From CAYPGT01 sp964512985 (lineage in GTDB: Bacteria; Cyanobacteriota; Vampirovibrionia; LMEP-6097), in the NCBI GenBank assembly GCA_964512985.1, contig CAZELI010000009.1:1-64000 (forward strand): a stretch of 64,000 nt of DNA, in the 5' to 3' direction. The translations under genes were made by a program, and so were the position numbers. Shown piece after piece: positions 7,508 through 15,497 of this stretch. The notes under the pieces were generated by a model. It was not told where the DNA came from, searched no databases, and worked only from the letters and a program-made list of their open reading frames with translations. The stretch's first letter is position 1; each line of letters begins with the position of its first letter.

Positions 7508-8245
7508 TTAAACACCAATTGCTTGCGCGTGTTTCACGAAGCCATCTGGAATTAATTGATAACCGCCACCATAGACAGTCTTGATGTACTTCTTATCGCC
7601 GCTTTCGATTCTAGATCTTAAGTGACGAATGTGAACACGGATAGTGTCTACATCATCTTCTGGTGAGTAACCCCAAACTTCTTTAAGTAAAGTTCCTGGG
7701 CTAACTGTTTGACCGTGGTTCTGCATTAAGCAATGAAGTACTTCAAACTCGATAGGAGTTAATCTTAGAATCTTGTCTTCAATCTTAATTTCACGAGATT
7801 CAGGCATAAGCGTGATATCGCCAGCATGAAGGATCTCAGGAATAGATTGAGCAAGACTGATAGCGCCAGATCTTCTTAGTAAAGCTCTAACTCTAACGAA
7901 TAATTCTGCAAGCTCAAAAGGCTTAGTAAGGTAGTCATCAGCTCCTGAGTCAAAACCAGTAACTTTATCCTCTGTTCTGCTTAATGCTGTAAGCATAAGC
8001 ACAGGGACTTCCTTAGTTCTGTCGTTTTGGCGAAGTCTTTGACAAGCTGTAAAGCCATCTAAATTAGGCATCATCAAGTCAAGAATAATGAGCTGAGGGG
8101 GATTTTGTTGAATTAGTGCTAAGCCATCAATAGCATTATCACAAGATTCTACGGTATATCCTTGCATTTCTAGGTTAGATGTAACTAACTCAAGGATTGC
8201 AGGATCATCATCAATTACAAATATTTTCTGTTGGTTTTCGTTCAT
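7508..8245 (-). CDS. rpaA: OmpR-family response regulator, RpaA-like
   Basis: The 245-residue protein has a receiver domain (about 1-120) with the IDDDP acidic pair, the phospho-acceptor Asp in LIILDLMMPNLDG, and the Lys of LTKPFE. A winged-helix DNA-binding domain (about 140-235) contains LTPIEFEVLHCLMQNHGQTVSP, KEVWGYSPEDDVDTIRVH and IKTVYGGGY. From memory, both domains closely follow cyanobacterial RpaA, the circadian output regulator, more than RpaB. No histidine kinase or Kai gene is in the window, so a clock role cannot be claimed. The gene is monocistronic, with TGC-TAAAAT 10 nt upstream of the ATG and a terminator downstream. Confidence 0.85.
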   Translation of the reverse strand: MNENQQKIFVIDDDPAILELVTSNLEMQGYTVESCDNAIDGLALIQQNPPQLIILDLMMPNLDGFTACQRLRQNDRTKEVPVLMLTALSRTEDKVTGFDSGADDYLTKPFELAELFVRVRALLRRSGAISLAQSIPEILHAGDITLMPESREIKIEDKILRLTPIEFEVLHCLMQNHGQTVSPGTLLKEVWGYSPEDDVDTIRVHIRHLRSRIESGDKKYIKTVYGGGYQLIPDGFVKHAQAIGV

Positions 8246-8255
8246 AGTAAAGATT

Positions 8256-8264
8256 ATTTTAGCA
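8256..8264 (-). promoter_or_regulatory. Extended -10 box of the RpaA-like gene
   Basis: On the minus strand TGC-TAAAAT ends 10 nt before the ATG at 8245, with no Shine-Dalgarno between. The mRNA would have almost no leader. Confidence 0.5.
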
Positions 8265-8377
8265 AGAAAATATTAAAAATTGCAATACATAATAGGCGAA
8301 TTGTTAAAATTTCATGTTTCCTTAAGATTTCGTGCTATTAGCCTATATTTTATTAAAATCCCGTTGGGGAGTAGAGT

Positions 8378-8413
8378 GGGTGCCGCTTCGCGGCGTTTGC
8401 GCTGCGCGCAGCT
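8378..8413. repeat. GC-rich repeat (family 3), half unit
   Basis: A GC-rich island in AT-rich sequence containing GCCGCTTCGCGGC and GCGCTGCGCGCAGC. Its reverse complement matches the elements at 18923-18960 and 55510-55589 (common core GCGCGCAGCGCAA...CGCCGC). It lies in the 198-bp gap between cdaA and the RpaA-like gene. Confidence 0.75.
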
Positions 8414-8443
8414 TAATGAAAACGATATTAGCCGTCCGCATTA

Positions 8444-9340
8444 TTAGTCTGATTCTATTTGAGGTTCTTCTACTTTGTCACTTAAATTAGACTTTTCGGT
8501 CTTAAGAGTTTTAATACTGGCTATTATTTCATTAAGATACTTACCTACTTTACTGCTCTTTTTCTCGGTTTTGATTATTTCTGTATAGAACTCTTGTATA
8601 CGTTTACGTATGGGTTCAGTTGAGGTATGGCTTGTTAATCTACCCTGCTCAGCCATAGACAATTCTCCTGTTTCTTCAGATGCAACTAAGCATAAGGATT
8701 CTGTCACCTCGGTAAACCCAATCGCAGCGCGGTGTCTAGTGCCATACTGCCAATCAAGCTTAGGGTTTTCAGTCATGGGTAGTATTACCCCTGCAGCTAT
8801 AATCGTGAATCCTTTAATGGTTACAGCACCGTCATGGAGTGGGGATTTGGGATTGAAGATACTTAATAGTAGTTCCTTACTTAAGGTAGCGTTGATAGTT
8901 TTACCAGGGTTAATATAGTACCTTTCTACCGCAGCTTTCTCTATCGCAATCAAACCTCCAAACTTATTGCGCTGAAGGCTTTCTAAAGCTTCAATAATTT
9001 CATTAGCAGCTTCACTAATAGTCTTCTTAGATTCAGCAATGTGCAAATAGTCTACTAGAGAGAGATTGCCACCAAGTTGCATCAGCACTCGTCTAAATTC
9101 AGGTGCAAAAATTACAATCAAACCGATAAGAATCGTTGGTGAAAATATTTCAATTAATCTTGTGATGATTGATAGTTTAAGGGTGTAGCAAATCAAAATT
9201 ACAGGGCTAAGTAAAATTACACCTCTAAGAACTCTCTCAGCTTGGGTTCCACGGAAACGTTTATAAACCAAGAAAATAAGCCAAGCAATTAATGCTAGCT
9301 GCAAAATCACACTAGTGATACTTAGAGGATTAAAATCCAA
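8444..9340 (-). CDS. cdaA: Diadenylate cyclase CdaA (DisA_N domain)
   Basis: CdaA makes cyclic di-AMP from two ATP. The 298-residue protein has three hydrophobic N-terminal segments (about 10-90) that anchor it in the membrane. The DAC domain follows, with LHDGAVTI (catalytic DGA) and RHRAAIGFTEVTESLCLVASEETGELS split over the usual RHR and SEETG motifs. A charged C-terminal tail of about 50 residues is rich in Lys and Glu. The usual CdaR and GlmM neighbours are absent. Cyclic di-AMP typically controls potassium and osmotic balance. The gene follows lysA on the same strand, with a family 1 palindrome between. Confidence 0.93.
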   Translation of the reverse strand: MDFNPLSITSVILQLALIAWLIFLVYKRFRGTQAERVLRGVILLSPVILICYTLKLSIITRLIEIFSPTILIGLIVIFAPEFRRVLMQLGGNLSLVDYLHIAESKKTISEAANEIIEALESLQRNKFGGLIAIEKAAVERYYINPGKTINATLSKELLLSIFNPKSPLHDGAVTIKGFTIIAAGVILPMTENPKLDWQYGTRHRAAIGFTEVTESLCLVASEETGELSMAEQGRLTSHTSTEPIRKRIQEFYTEIIKTEKKSSKVGKYLNEIIASIKTLKTEKSNLSDKVEEPQIESD

Positions 9341-9464
9341 ATTAAAAGACTTATAGAGAAACTCTTTAAGATCAATATAGTTTAAATTAATGCCGCTGTC
9401 GTCGATAATTACACGCCTCTTCTATATTATATTCTATGTCGATTATATGAATATTTACGGACTC

Positions 9465-9573
9465 GTCATCCTGAGGAGCAACCATAGGTTGCGACGTAAG
9501 GATCCACTACTACGAATAGTCTATTAATAAGAGTGGATCCTTACGGTCGGGCTTCGCCCTCCCTCAGGATGAC
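9465..9573. repeat. Family 1 palindromic element
   Basis: Arms GTCATCCTGAGG/CCTCAGGATGAC with GGATCCACT/AGTGGATCC. Left cassette GCAACCATAGGTTGC, right cassette GGGCTTCGCCC. It lies 6 nt past the lysA stop codon. Confidence 0.92.
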
Positions 9574-9579
9574 ATAACA

Positions 9580-10917
9580 CTACTTCAAATACTCTGGTAA
9601 CCTATCATGCTTAACGATATCGTCTAAGTTTTCGCCTTGAATGATAATATTAGCTTCCCCGTTACGCACTAATACCATAGTAGGTTTAGTCGCGCGGTTA
9701 TAGTTAGATGCCATGCTGTAGTTATAAGCACCAGTCGAATAGACAGCCAGTAGATCACCCATCTCAGCTTTAGCTAGCTTAATATCCTTAATAAGCACAT
9801 CTCCAGATTCACAATACTTACCTGCAACGCTTACTAGTTCTAAATCAGTTGCATTTACTTTACCGTTGATCTCCGCTGTGTAGCGAGCTCCGTACATTAT
9901 TGGTCTAACGTTATCAGCCATACCACCATCGATAGCGATATATTTGCGGATGCCTTTTATGTCTTTGATATTACCAATGCGATATATAGTAGTTCCTGCT
10001 GGTCCCACCATGCTTCTGCCCGGCTCAGTCAGTAAGCGCGGTTCCTTTAATCCAAGCTCTTTACAGTTAGCCTTCACTGCTTCTGCGATAATTTGTGCCC
10101 AGTCTTCTATTTCTGGAGGATCATCATTCTCAGTGTATTTAATTCCTAGTCCACCACCTACATTTAGATCAGAGAACTCTATGCCAAATTTATCCTTGAT
10201 CTTCTTATAAGTAGTGAGTAGTACTTTACAAGTATCTTTATGAGGAATAGTTTCAAATATCTGTGAACCTATATGTGCATGTAGACCTCTAATCTTGATG
10301 TTTTTGCTAATCGCTAGAACCTTCTCTATGACAGTCTCTACTTCTTCTAGATTAAAACCAAACTTAGAATCAATGCTGCCAGTCTTAATATAGTCGTGAG
10401 TATGACATTCAATGCCTGGGGTGATTCTGATAATGATTTGTACTTGAGCTTGAGGATTATTGGTTAAATAGTTCTCGATGTTTTGTAGATCATAATAGTT
10501 GTCTAGAATTATAGTTACTTTGTTTTCTATTGCCATCGCAATCTCTTGCGGGCTTTTATTATTGCCATGAAATATTATTCTTTCACTAGGAAACTGCGCT
10601 GAGATAGCTGTATGTAATTCTCCTGCGCTAACTACGTCTAGTCCTAAGCCTTCCTGTTCCATGATCTTGCAGAGTGCCATGCAATTTAGAGCCTTGCTTG
10701 CATAAATCACCAGATGATTAGGATAGTGTTTCTGGAATGCTTGAGTGTAAGCCTGCGCGCGCTTACGAATAGTCTCTTCGCAGAGTATGTATAAAGGAGT
10801 ACCAAACTTCTGTGCAAGGTCTTCTAGCTTGATATTAGCGATAGAGATTTCAGCTTTATCATTAACTGTATAGGTGATGGGTCTTACTTGATTTAACCTA
10901 GATTGTGTCATAGTCAT
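9580..10917 (-). CDS. lysA: Diaminopimelate decarboxylase
   Basis: LysA decarboxylates meso-diaminopimelate to lysine using PLP. The 445-residue fold-III protein has YASKALNC near residue 75 (PLP lysine), the glycine-rich LNVGGGLGIKY, EPGRSMVGPAG and CESGDVL, which completes the active site from the other subunit. The length is normal. With dapB at 25394-26188 it covers two steps of the DAP/lysine pathway. TGC-TAATAT lies 7 nt before the ATG, again without a Shine-Dalgarno. A family 1 palindrome begins 6 nt after the stop. Confidence 0.95.
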   Translation of the reverse strand: MTMTQSRLNQVRPITYTVNDKAEISIANIKLEDLAQKFGTPLYILCEETIRKRAQAYTQAFQKHYPNHLVIYASKALNCMALCKIMEQEGLGLDVVSAGELHTAISAQFPSERIIFHGNNKSPQEIAMAIENKVTIILDNYYDLQNIENYLTNNPQAQVQIIIRITPGIECHTHDYIKTGSIDSKFGFNLEEVETVIEKVLAISKNIKIRGLHAHIGSQIFETIPHKDTCKVLLTTYKKIKDKFGIEFSDLNVGGGLGIKYTENDDPPEIEDWAQIIAEAVKANCKELGLKEPRLLTEPGRSMVGPAGTTIYRIGNIKDIKGIRKYIAIDGGMADNVRPIMYGARYTAEINGKVNATDLELVSVAGKYCESGDVLIKDIKLAKAEMGDLLAVYSTGAYNYSMASNYNRATKPTMVLVRNGEANIIIQGENLDDIVKHDRLPEYLK

Positions 10918-10946
10918 GGCTGAAATATTAGCATTTTCTGCTAAGT

Positions 10947-12842
10947 TTAGCTTTCGGTTTGACTAGTTAAGGTTTTTTGTTTTACAAGCTTCAATAATTC
11001 AGGAAATATTTCATGTGCATTCCCTGGAAGATAAATATCTTTCTGCTCACCTTCGATAAGGAAATTAGGTTTTTGCCCAGCTAGGGCATTTCCAATGATT
11101 TTTATATTTGGATTAATGTTTCTTAAATAGGCAATAAAACCTCTATCATCATGACTGAGCCCAGTACAAACAATACAATCTAGTTTACGTATCATGTCTT
11201 CATTTAAGTATTGCTTCATTTGATCTGCTGGTTTCATTATGATTGTATTTATTCCAGTTTTCTGATGAAGCAAATCATGATTCTCTGTAAAAACAGGTAA
11301 AGGTTTGTTTATAGTAGTGGCTAAATCAGCTATAGCTTCATGAGCAAGAGTCGGATTCGTGAAATAAAATGATTCGTAGAATTCTTTTACTAAGTTCAAA
11401 ACCTCTCCAGGCTTGTCCTTTAATCTAGTAGCAGCTTTTCCAAAATCTGCTGCTGTTTTTGCTCTTTCTCTGTTACCAGTAATTCTACTATTATAACCAG
11501 CTATATCATCAATTCCAGCTGCTACAGAAATACCAGCACCAGTATAGATTGTAATTGATTTGTTAGGATCAATAAGATCATCAGCCAAATTATTTAAAAT
11601 TTGATTAGCTGATAACTCGACATCTGAAGTTACTGATGGCTCGATAGATCTAGAGTTACGAGGCTGAGTAAAAAAATATCCGTTTTCAGGTCCAGAACCA
11701 ACTTGTTGTTTCTCTGCAATTTCATGTTCTTCAAGAGTCCTTATCTTCCCTGAATCATCTTGCATAAAACCAATAGTTTCATTGCCATAATAAATTGTCA
11801 CATATACACTACTATTACCAATTCCAGAGCTGATTTGCCCTGAATTGCTAACTCCATTCATACTATATGAGAATCTAGGAAAATGATAACGTTGATCCCA
11901 TAGTGCTTGAGCAGCTTCAGAACCCCATTGCTGCTTATTTATCTCTTTCTGTTTTTTAGTTAATGTAGTAAATCCTAATTGCATCTGCTGATGCTTAATG
12001 GCTTCTTGTGCTTGAGCTGAAACATGATTCTCGCTCAATTTGATTTGACCGTAATGCTCCGCTAATAATTTAGGCGTAACATCATATTCAGGATAGACTT
12101 GTGTGGTTTCATTTTTTAGAGTATAGCCTGGACTAATAATCAAACTATTTTTACCGTCATAATAAATATGAGTCATTGGAATTTTACTTGCATCACGAAT
12201 GCATTCGGATTGTAAATTCATAGAATATTCTTGACCAGTAAAATGACTTGCTGATATAACGGTTTCTACACCATTGTTTTGTGCTTTAGTTTTAAATTCT
12301 AGATTTTTTTGAGCTAAGGTTTGTTCAATAGCTTCTCGTGTGTTTTTGCTATTCTGCTTGAATTCTTCGATAGGTCCGTCAGAAGCATCATTACGTTCAC
12401 CTTTTGAGCGTTCTGTCGAACCAGCTACAACATAGTCAATGTGAATTTTTTCATTTTGCTCTTGGGCAAGGCGTATTAAATAGTTTAAATTATTAAAGAA
12501 GCTATCCATTTTCTCTGATAATTTATTACCTGTTTGCTTAGTAGAATTGGTGCCAATCAAGCTGAGTTCCCATAAGTGAAATGTCATATGACTGTGGACT
12601 GTCGAACCTAATCGAACTCTTAAAAATCCACCCGTACAACTTTGAGCGATTGTTGTATAACTTGGCACTCCAATATTTCCTTGATCGAGAGATTTAATGA
12701 TTGTATCTTCTGCTGTATAGCCACCCACTATATTGGGATCTTGAATATATCTGGCATGTATTCTCGTGCTTCTCGGGTCTACACCAGGCAGTGAAATAAA
12801 TTCTTTTTCGGTAACAAAACGAATATTTAAGCCATCTTGCAT
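10947..12842 (-). CDS. Large protein with a C-terminal Sir2-like domain lacking the catalytic His
   Basis: A 631-residue protein. The N-terminal 400 residues match nothing I recognise. They look soluble, with no signal peptide, and are rich in Gln, Asn, Ser and Thr. Residues about 420-620 read as a Sir2/sirtuin fold: IYTGAGISVAAGI (NAD loop), PTLAHEAIADL, VFTENHDLLHQKTG (equivalent of TQNxDxLHxxAG) and VCTGLSHDD. The region that should hold the catalytic 'HMHG' reads IIMKPADQ, and the zinc ribbon is absent, so deacetylase activity is doubtful; NAD or ADP-ribose binding remains possible. It follows the retropepsin-like pair on the same strand. A TATTAT lies 5 nt before the ATG. Confidence 0.65.
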   Translation of the reverse strand: MQDGLNIRFVTEKEFISLPGVDPRSTRIHARYIQDPNIVGGYTAEDTIIKSLDQGNIGVPSYTTIAQSCTGGFLRVRLGSTVHSHMTFHLWELSLIGTNSTKQTGNKLSEKMDSFFNNLNYLIRLAQEQNEKIHIDYVVAGSTERSKGERNDASDGPIEEFKQNSKNTREAIEQTLAQKNLEFKTKAQNNGVETVISASHFTGQEYSMNLQSECIRDASKIPMTHIYYDGKNSLIISPGYTLKNETTQVYPEYDVTPKLLAEHYGQIKLSENHVSAQAQEAIKHQQMQLGFTTLTKKQKEINKQQWGSEAAQALWDQRYHFPRFSYSMNGVSNSGQISSGIGNSSVYVTIYYGNETIGFMQDDSGKIRTLEEHEIAEKQQVGSGPENGYFFTQPRNSRSIEPSVTSDVELSANQILNNLADDLIDPNKSITIYTGAGISVAAGIDDIAGYNSRITGNRERAKTAADFGKAATRLKDKPGEVLNLVKEFYESFYFTNPTLAHEAIADLATTINKPLPVFTENHDLLHQKTGINTIIMKPADQMKQYLNEDMIRKLDCIVCTGLSHDDRGFIAYLRNINPNIKIIGNALAGQKPNFLIEGEQKDIYLPGNAHEIFPELLKLVKQKTLTSQTES

Positions 12843-12930
12843 GTCGGATAATACAACGTATTCATAGTAATTTATTTTACAAATACAGGTGAATATACCT
12901 AATAGTCATTTGTTTCAATTATTAGCATTA

Positions 12931-13341
12931 CTACAAACAAAAACTATAATGACCATCATGAGAAATTGATAAATGTCCCTTAGAGATTATGTCCATGCCA
13001 ATCAATATATCAAATTCTTTCGGACCAATAAACTCACTCACCTCAACTTCATTAAGAATATATCCATGAGTATCAAATGGAAACAATAAGTCTACAAGAT
13101 AGGTTTTTGTTACATGAGTACCACTTGGAGTGGAGAATTGTTTCATTCCTATTGGTTGAAGTCTAAGGTCTTTTACTATGTTATTAGTTATGCAGGAATA
13201 TGACGCTCCAGTGTCTAATAAAGCCGTATAGTTAACCACTCCGTGTGGATCTATTACAATCCTTTCGGGATCAATCAAAGGTAATCTCACACCAATATTT
13301 ATATAAATGTGATTGGAAAATTTACCACTAAGACATGACAT
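12931..13341 (-). CDS. Retropepsin-like aspartic protease (clan AA)
   Basis: The 136-residue protein has the single-lobe aspartic protease pattern: hydrophobic-LLDTGASYSCIT around residue 40 (catalytic DTGA), a flap region, and a C-terminal FDILIGMDIISKG matching the 'hhGxDhL' motif. Such proteins act as homodimers like retroviral protease. No membrane segment or signal peptide is seen, so it is probably cytoplasmic. Its ATG overlaps the upstream small gene by 14 bp, implying coupled translation. No Gag, reverse transcriptase or phage gene is near, so it is not part of a retroelement. Confidence 0.75.
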   Translation of the reverse strand: MSCLSGKFSNHIYINIGVRLPLIDPERIVIDPHGVVNYTALLDTGASYSCITNNIVKDLRLQPIGMKQFSTPSGTHVTKTYLVDLLFPFDTHGYILNEVEVSEFIGPKEFDILIGMDIISKGHLSISHDGHYSFCL

Positions 13342-13591
13342 ATGAGAAAAAACCTAGATGAGAGTTTTGCATTGTAATTTTTTGAATACTAAATTTATCA
13401 TCTGTAAATTTGAGCTTTCCTGCTATATAAGCGTCTTTTACAGAATCAAAACAACCAATTATCTGAGTATCATAGATCAAAGCATATTCATCAGAGTGAT
13501 TTTGAATTAATTTAGGCAACTCTTGTAAAAAAAACTTGTAATTTTTTTGAATATACTCAGGAATATCTGCGTTAGTAGCTTGGGTTGACAT
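13328..13591 (-). CDS. Small partner protein of the retropepsin-like protease
   Basis: An 87-residue protein (MSTQATNADIPEYIQKN...) with a conserved-looking core: YALIYDTQIIGCFDSVKDAYIAGKLKF. Similar small proteins (DUF5678-like, from memory) often precede a retropepsin-like protease gene. It overlaps that gene by 14 bp. The core may be a substrate, chaperone or inhibitor of the protease, which is inference. TATGAT lies 9 nt before the start. The gene diverges from nadE. Confidence 0.65.
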   Translation of the reverse strand: MSTQATNADIPEYIQKNYKFFLQELPKLIQNHSDEYALIYDTQIIGCFDSVKDAYIAGKLKFTDDKFSIQKITMQNSHLGFFSYVMS

Positions 13592-13676
13592 TCTATTTAA
13601 ATCATAACATGAGTTTTACTTGATTTATATCTAGATTACTAAGCTATAGCTGCTAAAATGCTATGTGGTTAAATAA

Positions 13677-15299
13677 ATGAAAATCGCACTTGCACAAATT
13701 AATCCCATAATTGGAGCTATAGAGCATAACTTCAAGCTTATTCTTAAGCAAGTTGAAGATGCGAAGAAAAACAAAGCTAACCTGATTATATTTCCTGAGC
13801 TTTCATTACTTGGTTATCCACCGAAGGATTTGATACTCAAGCATGGTCTCATAGAAATGCAAGATCATTATATTCAAGAACTTGCTTTATATAGCGATAA
13901 AGAGTTTGGCATTATTGTTGGCGGTATTTCTCTCAATACTAGCTTCGGTAAGAAATTCTATAATTCACTTTTTTGTTTGGCTGATGGACAGTTAGTTCAG
14001 ACTGCTCATAAAACTTTATTACCCAGTTATGATGTGTTTGACGAATGGCGTTACTTCGAACCTGCGAAAGAAGTCTCAGTGTGGGATTTTAATGGTAAGA
14101 AGATTGGTCTTAGTATCTGTGAGGATATTTGGATAGAGGCATATCCTAATCTTTATAATCGTAATCCTATAGAGGATCTTATCGCGAAGAAAGCAGATCT
14201 GGTAATCAATGCTTCTGCTTCTCCATATAGCTATGGTAAGGCTAAGATTCGTGAAGACCTGATGAAGACCTTAATCTCAAGGTATAAAGTTCCTATTCTT
14301 TATGTAAATCAAGTTGGCGCGAATGATCAGCTGATCTTTGATGGTGCTTCTATGGTTCTTGATAGCAAAGGAAGTCTTGTGGTGAAAGCTAAACAATTCT
14401 CTCCTGATCTCATTTATATCGATAGTGAAGTTTTAGCTAAGGAAAATCCCAATGATAGCTATTCAGAAGCTCATATCTCTGAAATAGAACAAGCCTTAGT
14501 TCTAGGAATAAAAGACTATGTTCAAAAATGTGGATTTTCTAAGGTTGTCTTGGGACTCTCTGGTGGAGTGGATTCTGCACTAGTAGCTTACTTGGCGGAA
14601 AAAGCCTTGGGTGCGAAGAATGTTTATGCTTATATGCTGCCTTCAGAGTTTACTAGTGAAGAGAGTTTAACTGATGCTAAAGAACTTGCTAAGAACCTTG
14701 GGATTCACTACGAAATAATTACTATTAAAGATTTACATGAGACTATGCGTAAGCTTATCTCTGACCTGAGTCCTTTAGCAGATGAGAATCTTCAACCGAG
14801 ATTAAGAGCAAATATACTTATGGCTAAGGCTAACTCTCTTAATGCAATGCTGCTTGCTACTGGAAATAAGTCAGAGATTGCGGTTGGATACTCTACTCTT
14901 TATGGTGATAGTTGTGGTGCTTTAGCCGTCATAGGTGATCTATTAAAGACTAAGGTTTATGAATTAGTAAACTACATTAATGAAAACAAGGAAGTTATTC
15001 CATCTAGTATTGTGAATAAGGCTCCTAGCGCTGAATTGAGACATAATCAAAAAGACAGTGACTCGCTTCCTGATTATGAAGTATTAGATCAAATTATTAA
15101 GCTCTATGTTGAAGATCTAAGATCATTGAAAGCAATTATTGACCTGGGCTTTGATGCTGCCTTAGTTAAGAGGGTTCTTAATATGATTGATAGGGCAGAA
15201 TATAAGCGTCAACAATGCCCGCCTATATTGAAAGTAGCTACTAAGGCTTTTGGTGTGGGGCGGAGAATGCCAGTGGCGCAAGGTTTCACGCATAAGTAG
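13677..15299 (+). CDS. nadE: Glutamine-dependent NAD synthetase
   Basis: This enzyme amidates nicotinate adenine dinucleotide to NAD, using ammonia from glutamine. The 540-residue product combines an N-terminal nitrilase-type glutaminase (about 1-250; catalytic Glu in IFPELSLLGYPP, Lys in HKTLLPSYDVFDE, Cys in GLSICEDIW) with an NAD synthetase domain (about 270-540; LGLSGGVDSALVAY P-loop, LLATGNKSEIAVGY). The two-domain form explains glutamine dependence. TGC-TAAAAT lies 17 nt before the ATG; an earlier ATG at 13663 hits a stop after five codons. A family 2 palindrome follows. Confidence 0.96.
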   Translation: MKIALAQINPIIGAIEHNFKLILKQVEDAKKNKANLIIFPELSLLGYPPKDLILKHGLIEMQDHYIQELALYSDKEFGIIVGGISLNTSFGKKFYNSLFCLADGQLVQTAHKTLLPSYDVFDEWRYFEPAKEVSVWDFNGKKIGLSICEDIWIEAYPNLYNRNPIEDLIAKKADLVINASASPYSYGKAKIREDLMKTLISRYKVPILYVNQVGANDQLIFDGASMVLDSKGSLVVKAKQFSPDLIYIDSEVLAKENPNDSYSEAHISEIEQALVLGIKDYVQKCGFSKVVLGLSGGVDSALVAYLAEKALGAKNVYAYMLPSEFTSEESLTDAKELAKNLGIHYEIITIKDLHETMRKLISDLSPLADENLQPRLRANILMAKANSLNAMLLATGNKSEIAVGYSTLYGDSCGALAVIGDLLKTKVYELVNYINENKEVIPSSIVNKAPSAELRHNQKDSDSLPDYEVLDQIIKLYVEDLRSLKAIIDLGFDAALVKRVLNMIDRAEYKRQQCPPILKVATKAFGVGRRMPVAQGFTHK

Positions 15300-15329
15300 T
15301 ATTCTTGAAATTAAAAAGACTTAAACTCC

Positions 15330-15434
15330 GTCATTGCGAGCCGCGAAGCGGCGTAGCAATCTAGTCGAAAGTTACAATATTAGATTTATGACTGGATCCC
15401 GACGTCGTCCACTTCGTGGACTCCTCGGGATGAC
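15330..15434. repeat. Family 2 palindromic element (GTCATTGCGAG type)
   Basis: Starts GTCATTGCGAGCCGCGAAGC and ends CTCCTCGGGATGAC. The left arm carries a CCGCGAAGCGG hairpin and GCAATCTAG; the right arm looks more like family 1 (GGATCCCGACGTC, CCACTTCGTGG). It is therefore a hybrid of the two families. It lies 31 nt after the nadE stop. Confidence 0.8.
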
Positions 15435-15482
15435 GGATTGGTGATATCACTTTGAGTTGGAACTAACAATTAATCAAAATGC

Positions 15483-15488
15483 TAAAAT
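15483..15488 (+). promoter_or_regulatory. Extended -10 box of gpmI
   Basis: TGC-TAAAAT (15480-15488) ends 9 nt before the gpmI ATG at 15498 and no Shine-Dalgarno lies between. Confidence 0.5.
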
Positions 15489-15497
15489 GATCTCTGC

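Noticed and set aside
12931..13341. The DTGA protease as evidence of a retroelement or endogenous retrovirus-like unit.
   Set aside because: No reverse transcriptase, integrase or Gag-like gene is nearby; stand-alone bacterial retropepsin-like proteins are known.
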